Assembly: GCF_904846175.1 (NCBI RefSeq)
Contig: NZ_CAJGZM010000008.1
Location: 1-64,000, forward strand
Origin: Psychrobacter immobilis
GTDB lineage: Bacteria; Pseudomonadota; Gammaproteobacteria; Pseudomonadales; Moraxellaceae
Length of the DNA: 64,000 bases
Direction: 5' to 3'
A program made the position numbers and the translations under genes. Below the pieces are notes generated by a model. That model saw only the letters and a list, made by a program, of their open reading frames with translations. It was not told the origin of the DNA and did not search any database. This document shows positions 55,875 through 64,000 of this stretch, in pieces. Positions within the stretch are counted from its first letter, which is position 1, and each line of letters begins with the position of its first letter.

Positions 55875-56774
55875 ATGTTAGATAATTTACGTGGTATGGC
55901 TGTGTTTGCCAGTGTGGTCGGACACGGCTCTTTTAGTGGTTCAGCTCGCGAACTGGGTATCACAACCAGTGCGGTCAGCCAGCAAATCCGCTCTTTAGAG
56001 AATGAGCTGGGCGTAGTTCTATTGCATCGCTCAACTCGTAAGCTAAGCTTAACAGAAGCGGGCGCAAGCTTTTATGAAGCAGCGAAAGACGTGGTTAGCG
56101 CCGCTGAACAAGGGCGTATTAAAGTCAATCAATTACGTGATGAGCTGGCCGGTAGCTTGCGTATTGCAACGACACCTGAGCTTGGCGTCCATCATATTTT
56201 GCCCGCTCTATCTACTTGGATGTCGGCGCATGATGACCTTAGCATTACGTATTTTGCCGACAATCATTATATTGACATGATTGATGAGCGTATCGATATT
56301 GCGGTACGTATGAGCCCCAATATCAATGACTCAACCTTGAGCAATCATCCGTTATCTGATGTGCGTCAACTGTTGGTCGCCTCACCGCAGTATTTACGTC
56401 AGCATAAAAAGATCGAAACACCAAAAGATTTGGCAGACCATCAGCTGATTTGTATCGATATTATGAAAGATGCGAGTCATGTAGAGCTTACCCAGACTGA
56501 AACAGGCAAGAAAACACGTATTAAAATGAACTCACGTATCCATACTAATAACGTCTTTATGGCAATGACTTTAGCAAAAGAAGGTCATGGCTTGATTCGT
56601 ATCATGGAAATGGACGTCAAAAAAGAGCTTGAAAGTGGCAATTTAGTCGAAGTGTTAACGGGCTATCAGCTGCCAAGTTTTGTGTTATATGCCGTCACCT
56701 TAAACCGTGATCAGCAACCTGCAAAAATCACCCGCTGCTTAGAGGTGTTAAAAAAATATTTTCATGCTAATTAA
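55875..56774 (+). CDS. LysR-family transcriptional regulator
   Basis: A 299-residue LysR protein: N-terminal winged helix-turn-helix (MAVFASVVGHGSFSGSARELGITTSAVSQQIRSLE, about 7-41, with LHRSTRKLSLTEAG) and a C-terminal periplasmic-binding-like effector domain (about 90-295). It is nearest in style to the CrgA/YhjC-like LysR group. GGTGGG precedes the ATG. It is convergent with the aminotransferase gene; no divergent target is adjacent, so its regulon is unknown. Confidence 0.92.
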   Translation: MLDNLRGMAVFASVVGHGSFSGSARELGITTSAVSQQIRSLENELGVVLLHRSTRKLSLTEAGASFYEAAKDVVSAAEQGRIKVNQLRDELAGSLRIATTPELGVHHILPALSTWMSAHDDLSITYFADNHYIDMIDERIDIAVRMSPNINDSTLSNHPLSDVRQLLVASPQYLRQHKKIETPKDLADHQLICIDIMKDASHVELTQTETGKKTRIKMNSRIHTNNVFMAMTLAKEGHGLIRIMEMDVKKELESGNLVEVLTGYQLPSFVLYAVTLNRDQQPAKITRCLEVLKKYFHAN

Positions 56775-56828
56775 GTCGAGCGTTTAACAACCTTTACTTG
56801 GCAGTAATTTTAAAGTGTTAAAAAGTAA

Positions 56829-56859
56829 AAAGCCTATAGATAAGTTATCTATAGGCTTT
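56829..56859. terminator. Bidirectional terminator between the LysR gene and argD
   Basis: Perfect 14-bp stem aaagcctatagata / tatctataggcttt with a three-base loop. Confidence 0.85.
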
Positions 56860-56881
56860 AGACTTTGATTAAATCAACCGT

Positions 56882-58063
56882 TTAAAACGAAGGTTTTAGT
56901 AAATCAACCAAACGCTCGACCACTTGTGAGCTTTCATCACGAGTCATATTAAGTGGTGGCAGCAGACGAATCACATGACCGCCTGTAACGTTGATAATTA
57001 ATTTTTGCTCATCACGGGCACGGTCAACCAATTTGCTACAGTCTATCTGTTCAGGGAGCGCGATACCAATCATCATTCCAGCGCCGCGAGTGCTGACGCC
57101 ATATTGCCCAAGTGCATTAACTACACCCTCACGAATGAATTGTCCTTCGGTGACGGCATTGTCCATGATATCGCCATTTGCAAGTACTTCATAAACGCTG
57201 TGTACTACGCGACTGGCCAATGGTGTGCCACCATATGTTGAACCATGACTACCGGCACCAAACAAGCCATTGGCGCGTCCCCGTACCATGCAAGCACCTA
57301 CAGGGAAACCATTACCTAAGCCTTTAGCAGTCGTTAGTACATCAGGGCGCGCATTGCTATGCTGATAAGCAAAGTACTTGCCTGTACGGCCGTTACCGGT
57401 TTGTACTTCATCCAACATAAATAACCAGTTATGGTTATCGCATACGGCTTGTATCTGTTCAAGGTAAGTAAAACCATTTTCTGCGGTATTAAGACCACCT
57501 TCACCTTGGATAGGCTCTACAAATACCGCACAGATATCATCATGGTCTTGAGCTGCTTGTTCAATGGCAGCAATATCACCAAAGGGCACACGGATAAAGT
57601 CTTCATCCAAAGTATAAAAACCTTCACGTGCTTTAGGATTGGCAGTTGCTGATAATGAGAGCAAGGTACGACCATGAAATGATTGTTCCATGACGATAAC
57701 TTTTGGGCGTTTAAAATCCTGCTGATACGCATACAGTCGCGCCAATTTTAGTGCCGCTTCATTGGCTTCAGCACCACTATTAGCAAAGAATACGCTATCC
57801 ATTTGCGCGGCATGACATAAGGCTTCGCCAGCGCGCTCTTGCCAATCGATGCCAAATAAATTACTGGTATGTACCAAGGTCGCTGCCTGCTGCTGAATAG
57901 CCTCCGTAACCTTTGGGTGACAGTGCCCTAAGCCGCATACTGCGATACCCGTCAAGGCATCTAAGTAAGGCGTGTCATCTTTGGTATAAAGCCAACTGCC
58001 TGAACCGCGTGTGAAGCTGATTGGTTGACGATTATAAGTGGGCATCAGGTAAGTAGCAGACAT
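56882..58063 (-). CDS. argD: Acetylornithine aminotransferase-type class III aminotransferase
   Basis: A 393-residue PLP enzyme. SGAEANEAALKLARLYAY, HGRTLLSLSAT, the LDEVQTGNGRTGKYFAYQ block and the PLP-lysine in DVLTTAKGLGNGFPVGA place it with ArgD/AstC-type aminotransferases, which convert N-acetylglutamate semialdehyde to N-acetylornithine in arginine synthesis. The start MSATYL at 58063 follows AAGG by 9 nt; an ATG nine bases upstream abuts that site. yacG lies just upstream on the same strand. Confidence 0.88.
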   Translation of the reverse strand: MSATYLMPTYNRQPISFTRGSGSWLYTKDDTPYLDALTGIAVCGLGHCHPKVTEAIQQQAATLVHTSNLFGIDWQERAGEALCHAAQMDSVFFANSGAEANEAALKLARLYAYQQDFKRPKVIVMEQSFHGRTLLSLSATANPKAREGFYTLDEDFIRVPFGDIAAIEQAAQDHDDICAVFVEPIQGEGGLNTAENGFTYLEQIQAVCDNHNWLFMLDEVQTGNGRTGKYFAYQHSNARPDVLTTAKGLGNGFPVGACMVRGRANGLFGAGSHGSTYGGTPLASRVVHSVYEVLANGDIMDNAVTEGQFIREGVVNALGQYGVSTRGAGMMIGIALPEQIDCSKLVDRARDEQKLIINVTGGHVIRLLPPLNMTRDESSQVVERLVDLLKPSF

Positions 58064-58103
58064 GTAAAACATCCTTGGGATAATGAAAGGTTAAAGGGAT
58101 TGG

Positions 58104-58301
58104 TTAGAGCTCATCAGAAAACGGCGTCGATTCAGCAGGTAAGGTATATTCTTCGTTTGCCCATGCGCCTAAGTCGATAAGCTTGCAGTGATGACTACAA
58201 AACGGCTTATATTTATTGTCTTGCCAGGCGGTTTGATTGCCGCACTCTGGACAAGGATAGGTTTTAGGTAAGGGATTGGTGCTAGAAGTAGATTCAGTCA
58301 T
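58104..58301 (-). CDS. yacG: DNA gyrase inhibitor YacG
   Basis: A 65-residue zinc protein with the YacG pattern: [10 protein letters not shown] and [18 protein letters not shown] supply the four metal cysteines (CxxC and CxxxC), followed by an acidic tail. In E. coli YacG binds GyrB and blocks gyrase. Residues 1-14 are polar. Its ribosome site is weak. It precedes the aminotransferase gene by 40 bp and may share its transcript. Confidence 0.9.
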   Translation of the reverse strand: MTESTSSTNPLPKTYPCPECGNQTAWQDNKYKPFCSHHCKLIDLGAWANEEYTLPAESTPFSDEL

Positions 58302-58524
58302 AATAAAAGTGGGTATATCCTAGAGGCATATTAGTAAATGCGGTTATGCAAAACAGCGCTTATAATCAACAGCGAGTATGAATAATGGGTGTTTTCTAAA
58401 CAGATAAATTGGTACGATTGATTTATTTAGAGGTTTCAAAATCACGATGGCATTAAAACGACAAACTAATGGTCAATTGCACTGATCAATTCGCGATTGT
58501 CGTTCGATGAGCAACGTAGTTGCC

Positions 58525-58553
58525 TTACTATCGTGCTGGATTGACTATATAAT
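58525..58553 (+). promoter_or_regulatory. Sigma-70 promoter of the TrmB-like gene
   Basis: TTACTA (58525-58530) and a perfect TATAAT (58548-58553) with 17-bp spacing, 49 bp before the start. Confidence 0.55.
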
Positions 58554-58601
58554 AGCATGTGGTCGAATAATGACAAATGACAAATACCTTAAGGATAGTA
58601 G

Positions 58602-59243
58602 ATGACTCATTATCTTGAGCTTTCACATCAGCAGCAGCGTGCTTTTCAACCACAAAAACTCTCAGCCCCACGCGATTTTATCATGCCACAGGTATTGGTC
58701 GACGCTGAGCTGCCTTTAGTGTTAGAGATTGGGGCAGGGAAGGGTAAACATGCGCTTAGCTTTGCACAACAAAATCCTGATAGGCGCCTGATAGCCATCG
58801 AGCGCACGCGCAATAAGTTCGAGGCCTTTGCTAAATTGGCAGGACAGCAAAAATCAAGCAATCTAAGCGCAATTCATGCGGATGCCATCGCATGGATTGT
58901 TTATGCCATTGCGCCAAACAGTATCGAGCGTATCTTTATATTATATCCCAATCCTGAGCAACATAATCCTAATCAGCAATGGTTGAACATGCCTTTCTTT
59001 GAGTTCTTACTCTCTCGTTTGCAGGTAGGTGGGGAAGTGGTACTGGCGACTAATATAGAAGCCTATATGGATAATGCAGAACAGCAGGCCAATGAGCTTT
59101 GGTGCTTACCGAACACGCGCCATAAAGTGGCAAGCGATAGTCAACGCACACACTTTGAAGTTAAATACTTGGCGCGTGGTGAGACATGTTGGCAGCTAAA
59201 CATGCGTAAGCCTGAAGGGTATCAAACCAGATTTGATACATAG
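58602..59243 (+). CDS. TrmB-like SAM methyltransferase with altered active-site motifs
   Basis: A 213-residue protein homologous in layout to TrmB, the tRNA m7G46 methyltransferase: EIGAGKG at 42-48 binds SAM and IAIER follows. The motifs that define TrmB activity are changed: PDPWxKxRHxKRR is YPNPEQHNPNQQW (115-127), TDW-type is TNIEAY (150-155), and TKFE is RTHFE (182-186). It also lacks the usual N-terminal basic arm. It may act on another substrate or be a regulatory paralogue. AAGGAT precedes the ATG. Confidence 0.7.
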   Translation: MTHYLELSHQQQRAFQPQKLSAPRDFIMPQVLVDAELPLVLEIGAGKGKHALSFAQQNPDRRLIAIERTRNKFEAFAKLAGQQKSSNLSAIHADAIAWIVYAIAPNSIERIFILYPNPEQHNPNQQWLNMPFFEFLLSRLQVGGEVVLATNIEAYMDNAEQQANELWCLPNTRHKVASDSQRTHFEVKYLARGETCWQLNMRKPEGYQTRFDT

Positions 59244-59267
59244 CAAGCAAACCTTGAATCACAGGGT

Positions 59268-59280
59268 AAATAGCCTAAGC
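59268..59280 (+). repeat. Copy of the dispersed 13-mer AAATAGCCTAAGC
   Basis: Exact copy 25 bp after the TrmB-like stop. Confidence 0.8.
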
Positions 59281-59341
59281 GAATAAAATAACAAAAATAA
59301 TAGTTCAAAAAATTAGAATGTATTTCTAATATACTTATATA

Positions 59342-59354
59342 AAATAGCCTAAGC
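59342..59354 (+). repeat. Copy of the dispersed 13-mer AAATAGCCTAAGC
   Basis: Exact copy 74 bp after the previous one, in the same gap and orientation. Confidence 0.8.
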
Positions 59355-59371
59355 AAAAAAATGTAAATAAT

Positions 59372-59400
59372 AAAAAAGACCGCTACAAAAGAGCGGTCCA
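59372..59400 (-). terminator. Terminator of the AarF-like gene
   Basis: Stem gaccgct / agcggtc; read on the minus strand it is followed by TTTTTT. Confidence 0.8.
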
Positions 59401-59422
59401 AAAAAATATCAATATTTACGAA

Positions 59423-60844
59423 TTATAGAAAAGGTTTTACCAATTTATTAGAGTCAGTATATGCATCTAACACTGTCAAGAATGTATAAGCACCAATAAA
59501 CTTCCTGCTGATAAACATAAACTCTTTAGGTGGTAGGTTAAACTCAAAAGATTGCATCGCTTGCGAAGCATTGTTCGAGAGGCGAGTATGTAATTTACTG
59601 TTGGCCCAAATGTAACGCTGCTGTTCATCTAAACAGTTATCAGGTATGTCAGGATTTAAGGTAGGGTCACTAAAAGGTTCTGTGGCCAATAAAAACAAAG
59701 AAGCGATATCGGAGCGTACTTTATCGCTCATGCTATCGAAAAAATCATAACCGATCATAGCTCGTTCCATTGCCTGATGATCATGACGATATCCCGCTCG
59801 TAATAACCCGTGCGCAATCGTCAATAAGGTATTGTCAAACTGGCGAATGGCACCAAAATCTAGCAAGACCAGTTTATCGATTTCATGTTCATCAGGAGCG
59901 ACGCGAACGAGGTAATTACCAAAATTTGGATCCGTCTGCATCTCTCCCCAAACAAAAATCTCTTGCATCATGATTTCGATAGCCGCCTGACCAATGGCGC
60001 TGCGGCGCTCATGCGGTAATAATTGCAGCGCTTCAGAGACAACGGTAATACCCGGCTCATAAGACATGCATAACAAGCGTTTGGTTGAGTAAGTACGATT
60101 GATTTTGGGAACGATATAACGCGGGTCGTCAAATAAGCGCTCATAAAAACGCTCTGTAGTCGCCGCTTCCGCTTCATAGTCGACTTCGTGATGGAGTAGG
60201 TCACGTATCTCTTCAAACCATGCATCGAGTGCGCGTGTTTGCGGAACGATATTACTGACCTTTAATAAACGTTTAAATAAAGCCAAGTCAGAATTGATGG
60301 CATCCGCTACACCGGGATATTGAATTTTTAACACCACTTGTTCGCCAGTTGCCAATACGGTTGCTCGATGCACTTGGGCGAGGGAAGCAGTGCCGATAGG
60401 AACTGGATCAACCTCAAGCTCATTTAACTTAGCGCCCAATAACTGTCGTAATGTCAGTTCAATTTTTGGCCATGCTAAGGTTGCAGTATCATCATTAAGT
60501 GTTTGTAGGGCACGTGTGATTTCGGGCGGTAATATATGCTCGCCATAAATCGCTAGCATTTGACCAATTTTTACCACCGACCCTTTTAATTTACCCAGCT
60601 CTTCTGCCAAATAATGTGCCTGTTCTTCCATAAATATTTGGTTACGCGCCGTACGTGCTTCTTTGTTTAAGAACATACCAGACACACTATTACCTGCCCA
60701 ACGACGTCCGATATTTAAGGAAGTTTTCGCAATGGACATCCGGCGCTCAAAACCCGAGGTTTTTAAGTTATCGATAGATTGCTTGTTATTAGACGGTTTA
60801 TTGCTAGGAGGTCTAGAGGTATCATTTGCCATAAATATAATCAT
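59423..60844 (-). CDS. AarF/UbiB-family (ABC1) atypical kinase
   Basis: A 473-residue member of the UbiB/ABC1/ADCK group. The KxGQ motif (VVKIGQMLA) replaces the kinase glycine loop; VVLKIQYPGV has the ATP-binding lysine, EVDYEAEAATTERF the conserved Glu, TDPNFGNYL the catalytic Asp/Asn loop and LLDFGAIRQF the DFG metal site. UbiB proteins support ubiquinone synthesis or lipid traffic; this one lacks the C-terminal membrane helices of E. coli UbiB, so it is probably the second, ADCK-like paralogue. Met5 is an alternative start. Confidence 0.88.
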   Translation of the reverse strand: MIIFMANDTSRPPSNKPSNNKQSIDNLKTSGFERRMSIAKTSLNIGRRWAGNSVSGMFLNKEARTARNQIFMEEQAHYLAEELGKLKGSVVKIGQMLAIYGEHILPPEITRALQTLNDDTATLAWPKIELTLRQLLGAKLNELEVDPVPIGTASLAQVHRATVLATGEQVVLKIQYPGVADAINSDLALFKRLLKVSNIVPQTRALDAWFEEIRDLLHHEVDYEAEAATTERFYERLFDDPRYIVPKINRTYSTKRLLCMSYEPGITVVSEALQLLPHERRSAIGQAAIEIMMQEIFVWGEMQTDPNFGNYLVRVAPDEHEIDKLVLLDFGAIRQFDNTLLTIAHGLLRAGYRHDHQAMERAMIGYDFFDSMSDKVRSDIASLFLLATEPFSDPTLNPDIPDNCLDEQQRYIWANSKLHTRLSNNASQAMQSFEFNLPPKEFMFISRKFIGAYTFLTVLDAYTDSNKLVKPFL

Positions 60845-61259
60845 TCATCCGGTTGCTATTGATTTGCGGGCTTAAAACCGACAATACAAGGAGATGCGAC
60901 GTACTGGTACAAAATTGTATCACATAACGGGAGGTAGTTTGAGATGCCTGAGCTTAGCATGAACAGTTACTTTGTAAGTTAAAATATGCTTATTAAAAGC
61001 ACGCCTATTAATTGCTAAGTAACAAGCTACTACTAAGCATTAAAGCGCTAAAAATTAAGCACCACAATAATGATCTTTATTCTAACACTAAGCCGTCAAA
61101 GATAAATTTTTAGAAATAAGATGATAAAAAATGCGCAGTCAAAAAATCCGACCTAGCATTACACTAGGTCGGATTATGACAAAAACGATACAAGTTTTAA
61201 AACAGAACTTTTAAAAAACGGAGCTTCTAAGATAGAACCTTTACGTCAGCTTAACGGTA
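60845..61259. other. Gene-free stretch between the AarF-like gene and purD
   Basis: No supported gene. It holds the purD terminator at 61141-61175 and, presumably, the AarF-like gene's promoter on the minus strand near 60850-60950. Confidence 0.4.
61141..61175 (-). terminator. Terminator of purD
   Basis: Perfect stem aatccgacctag / ctaggtcggatt; on the minus strand it is followed by a T run. Confidence 0.85.
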
Positions 61260-62609
61260 TTAAAGGTTTTCGCGAGCAATCGCATGATGTCCGATATCAC
61301 GGCGATAATGTGCACCATCAAAACTAATGGCAGCAGTGACTGCCAATGCTGCTTGCTGCGCTCCTGAGATAGTATCTGCTAGCGCAGTCACACATAATAC
61401 GCGCCCACCATTGGTAACAATTTCTTTTTTGCTGTGAGTTGTTACATCAGGATTGATATTATCCAACTCAGCATGACTAAATGCAGTACCTGCGTGGAAG
61501 ACTTTTACCGCATTTTGATTGTCTGCATCTAACTCTGGTAAGCCTGCAATTACATCACCTTTTGATGAAGTTTCAGGATAGCCTTTTGAAGCAACGACAA
61601 TACCAAGAGCAGGGCGATCATCCCATTTGGCTTCGGTCGGTAATTTACCTTCCAATCCTTGTGCGACCAAATCAACCATCGATGATTGCAAACGCATCAA
61701 AATCGGCTGCGTTTCTGGGTCGCCAAAACGGCAGTTAAATTCAATCACATATGGGTCGCCCGCATCATCAATCATAAGCCCCGCGTATAAAAATCCCGTA
61801 TAAGGATGACCGGCGGCTTTCATCGCCTCAACGACAGGTTGGATGACTTGGGTCATCACCTTGTCATGAACGTCTTGAGTGACGACTGGCGCAGGAGAGT
61901 AAGCACCCATGCCGCCTGTATTTGGACCAGTATCCCCTTCAAAAGCACGCTTATGGTCTTGACTGGTTGCCATCGGTAAGATGTTTTCACCATCTACCAT
62001 ACAAATAAAGCTGGCTTCCTCACCTTGCAAGAACTGCTCAACGACCACGCGGCTACCAGCATCACCAAATTTATTGTCGGCAAGCATATCGTCAATTGCT
62101 TCATGTGCTTGTTCGATGGTTTCAGCAACGATAACGCCTTTACCCGCAGCCAGACCGTCGGCTTTAATAACAATCGGTGCACCTTGCTCATCAATATAAG
62201 CTTTAGCAGCAGCAGCGTCTGTGAATCCTTGATAAGCAGCCGTAGGAATACTGTTTTGTTCCATAAATTCTTTCGCAAAGGTTTTTGAGCCTTCGAGCTG
62301 CGCACAATAAGCAGTTGGCCCCCACGCTTTGATACCAGCATCACGGCAAGCATCGATAATACCCGTCACCAAGGGTGCTTCTGGACCAACAATAACCATG
62401 TCTATGGCATTATTTTGGCAAAATTCGATGACTGCACTGTGTTCGTTAGTATTGGCTGAATCCTCTAACGTGACGTTTTGGCATTTAGGTTCAAGGGCAG
62501 TGCCAGCATTACCGGGCGCAACATAGATGTTTTGTACGTTGTCGTCTTTTGCACACTGCCATGCTAGCGCATGTTCGCGACCACCTGAGCCAATCACCAA
62601 AATATTCAT
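61260..62609 (-). CDS. purD: Phosphoribosylamine-glycine ligase
   Basis: PurD joins glycine to phosphoribosylamine, the second step of purine synthesis. The protein starts MNILVIGSGGREHALAW, which is the PurD N terminus, and has the ATP-grasp features PIVIKADGLAAGKGVIVA, GPNTGGMGAYSPAP and EFNCRFGDPETQ. The start at 62609 gives 449 residues and has AAGGGC about 10 nt upstream; the frame extends 21 nt further to another ATG that lies on top of that site. Monocistronic, with a terminator. Confidence 0.97.
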   Translation of the reverse strand: MNILVIGSGGREHALAWQCAKDDNVQNIYVAPGNAGTALEPKCQNVTLEDSANTNEHSAVIEFCQNNAIDMVIVGPEAPLVTGIIDACRDAGIKAWGPTAYCAQLEGSKTFAKEFMEQNSIPTAAYQGFTDAAAAKAYIDEQGAPIVIKADGLAAGKGVIVAETIEQAHEAIDDMLADNKFGDAGSRVVVEQFLQGEEASFICMVDGENILPMATSQDHKRAFEGDTGPNTGGMGAYSPAPVVTQDVHDKVMTQVIQPVVEAMKAAGHPYTGFLYAGLMIDDAGDPYVIEFNCRFGDPETQPILMRLQSSMVDLVAQGLEGKLPTEAKWDDRPALGIVVASKGYPETSSKGDVIAGLPELDADNQNAVKVFHAGTAFSHAELDNINPDVTTHSKKEIVTNGGRVLCVTALADTISGAQQAALAVTAAISFDGAHYRRDIGHHAIARENL

Positions 62610-63162
62610 CATACGTCTTGCCCTTAGCATTAAAATTCATAATGTGTGAGTGAGTACTGAGCCAGTAGAACACGGTTCAATATACTGCGGTATTCTAACA
62701 AAAAAACGCCGTGATTGTCATGAGTATCCACCTGCCAGCAAGTATTAGACTACATTAGGATGTTATTGTCTCATTATTAAAGGTTATCGACATATTGATG
62801 ATTCATGAAATGATGTTGTACGCTTTAGCTATGCGCTTAGGTGCGTTACACTTTAATAGATTGGCAGCAGGAAAGACCCGCGAATGGCTATTTATGAGAT
62901 ACACAATTTGAGCCATTGAATGCCAGTAAAATTTAACGATTATTTAAAAAAGGGAGATTAATTACAGACCCGATACGTATACTAAATAAGCACGATGATA
63001 CAGAACTACGTTTGTAGAGAAGCATGGTTATATGGAAGCGAGGTACAAAAATACTGCTAATAAATAGCATGGATGAATGGCTGCAAACAATCGGCATCAA
63101 GCAAAAATAGGTCAGTCACAGAAGAAACTAGAACAACAAACTTATAACAAAGGACAATGGAT
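62610..63162. other. Gene-free divergent region between purD and the glutamate dehydrogenase
   Basis: In these 553 bp I find no supported gene. A 37-codon open frame at 62798-62911 lacks a ribosome site. No known purine riboswitch core or PurR-type dyad was recognised. Confidence 0.4.
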
Positions 63163-64000
63163 ATGCCTAACACCCTAAATATCGCAAAAGAGCGGATTAG
63201 CCAAATAAGCGATATTGCCACCAGTTATGTACAAAAGGACAAATCATTATTTGACCATTTTATTCATAGCTATTATCAGCCGCTGCATCAAGAAGCCGCA
63301 AAAAATATCAGTAATACTGACTTAGCGGGGATGGCGCTGCATCACTTTACCCTTCTCAAAGCCTATGATGGTAGTCAACCGCAGCTTGCTATTTTAAATC
63401 CTATTGCCGAAGAGCAGCATTTTCATAGCTCGCATACGGTTATTCAAATAGTCGCTTACGATAGACCATTTTTAGTAGACACCCTTTTGATGAGCCTAGA
63501 AGCGGAAGGTATTGACGTCCATCGCACCTACAACATCATTATGAATATCGAACGTGATGAAAATGGTGGTATTACTCATATCGAAGGCGCAGAGGAAAGT
63601 GGCACTTCACACATGTCTTTGATTCATTGTGAAATTGCTTATCAAAACAATGATGAGTTGGCGGCCTTAAAGAAAATGCTGCTCGCAAAAATTGATACAC
63701 TCGATATCGTTGTTGGCGATTGGCAACAAATACGTACTAAATTGATGGACGTAAAAGCGGAGCTGGCTACTAAGCCGCTACCTGAAGTATTTTACTCTCA
63801 GCAAGAGATTCAAGCATTTTTGGATTGGATATTGGATGAGCATTTTATATTTTTAGGCTACCGAGAATATCGCTTGGAAGATGGAAGTGACGTTGACGTT
63901 AATAGCACGACTAATCAAGCAGCCAACAGGGATTTAGACTTATTTTCAATTGGTAATAGTGGTCTTGGTCTATTGCGTGGCAGTAGCGAGGATGCGCTTT
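63163..64000 (+). CDS. NAD-specific glutamate dehydrogenase, large type, 5' part
   Basis: An open frame of 279 residues that runs off the window. The N terminus (MPNTLNIAKERI...) and the blocks VIQIVAYDRPFLVDTLLMSLEAEGIDVHRTYNIIM, EVFYSQQEIQAFLDWILDEHFIFLGYREY and NSGLGLLRG match the N-terminal region of the ~180-kDa NAD-dependent glutamate dehydrogenases (GDH180), which deaminate glutamate to 2-oxoglutarate. AAAGGA lies 8 nt before this ATG; an ATG at 63157 is too close to that site. The catalytic domain is outside the window. Confidence 0.9.
   Translation, partial: MPNTLNIAKERISQISDIATSYVQKDKSLFDHFIHSYYQPLHQEAAKNISNTDLAGMALHHFTLLKAYDGSQPQLAILNPIAEEQHFHSSHTVIQIVAYDRPFLVDTLLMSLEAEGIDVHRTYNIIMNIERDENGGITHIEGAEESGTSHMSLIHCEIAYQNNDELAALKKMLLAKIDTLDIVVGDWQQIRTKLMDVKAELATKPLPEVFYSQQEIQAFLDWILDEHFIFLGYREYRLEDGSDVDVNSTTNQAANRDLDLFSIGNSGLGLLRGSSEDAL

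Noticed and set aside
62798-62911. Small ORF of 37 residues between purD and the glutamate dehydrogenase
   Set aside because: No ribosome site, no terminator and no recognisable features; likely chance.

Overview
The window looks like chromosome from a Psychrobacter-type gammaproteobacterium (Moraxellaceae). The basis is gene content and protein style: a trpGDC cluster without trpE, a YejABEF peptide transporter, a large-type NAD-glutamate dehydrogenase, long Asn/Gln/Ser-rich extensions on housekeeping proteins, moderate GC with AT-rich spacers, and gammaproteobacterial SRP RNA and Shine-Dalgarno signals. Genus is inferred from recognition, not from a search. Almost all of it is ordinary core genome. 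I see no CRISPR array, tRNA, rRNA, prophage or defence island.

Layout. 1-210: 3' remnant of an IS630-like transposase and a short tandem repeat. 197-4703 (minus): AlkA-like glycosylase, Smr-domain protein, then trpC, trpD and trpG (transcribed trpG-trpD-trpC). 4704-6823: a long control region with a sigma-54 promoter and two NtrC-type dyads in front of glnA. 7014-8714: two exported proteins (DUF4124, SIMPL). 9003-9120: SRP RNA (ffs). 9324-12965: LemA plus an unusually long M48 peptidase. 13115-15240: a HolD-like protein and serC. 15471-22273: yejA-gloB-yejB-yejE-yejF. 22330-30000: LtrA-like protein, Fe-alcohol dehydrogenase, folE, fabI, DUF1275 protein, an overlooked 53-residue ORF and a DASS transporter. 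30116-36462: metallophosphoesterase, DUF1543 protein, an unknown protein and hrpA. 36480-37290: REP-like palindrome and a low-GC flavin-barrel gene. 37355-46850: aspA, membrane proteins, methyltransferase, DUF2071, AraC regulator/Ohr pair, MliC-like lipoprotein, DMT exporter, DUF421 protein with a zinc-ribbon tail, and pnuC with a NadR-like kinase. 47250-55640: a FabH-like synthase, prfA, a Cys-rich lipoprotein, lysS, an unknown protein and dnaX. 55875-64000: LysR regulator, argD-type aminotransferase, yacG, a divergent TrmB-like methyltransferase, an AarF/UbiB kinase, purD and the start of an NAD-glutamate dehydrogenase.

The genes fit a theme of nitrogen and amino-acid economy: tryptophan, serine and arginine synthesis, glutamine synthetase, aspartase, glutamate dehydrogenase, and peptide and dicarboxylate uptake, mixed with replication and translation housekeeping.

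The least explained structure is non-coding. A 13-bp word, AAATAGCCTAAGC, occurs six times, always on the plus strand, five times between genes. Two intergenic regions 36 kb apart (17301-17404 and 53438-53528) carry degenerate 13-bp tandem arrays sharing the unit TRGYTT-N7, and the dispersed word resembles one such unit. They may form one undescribed family of 13-bp intergenic repeats.
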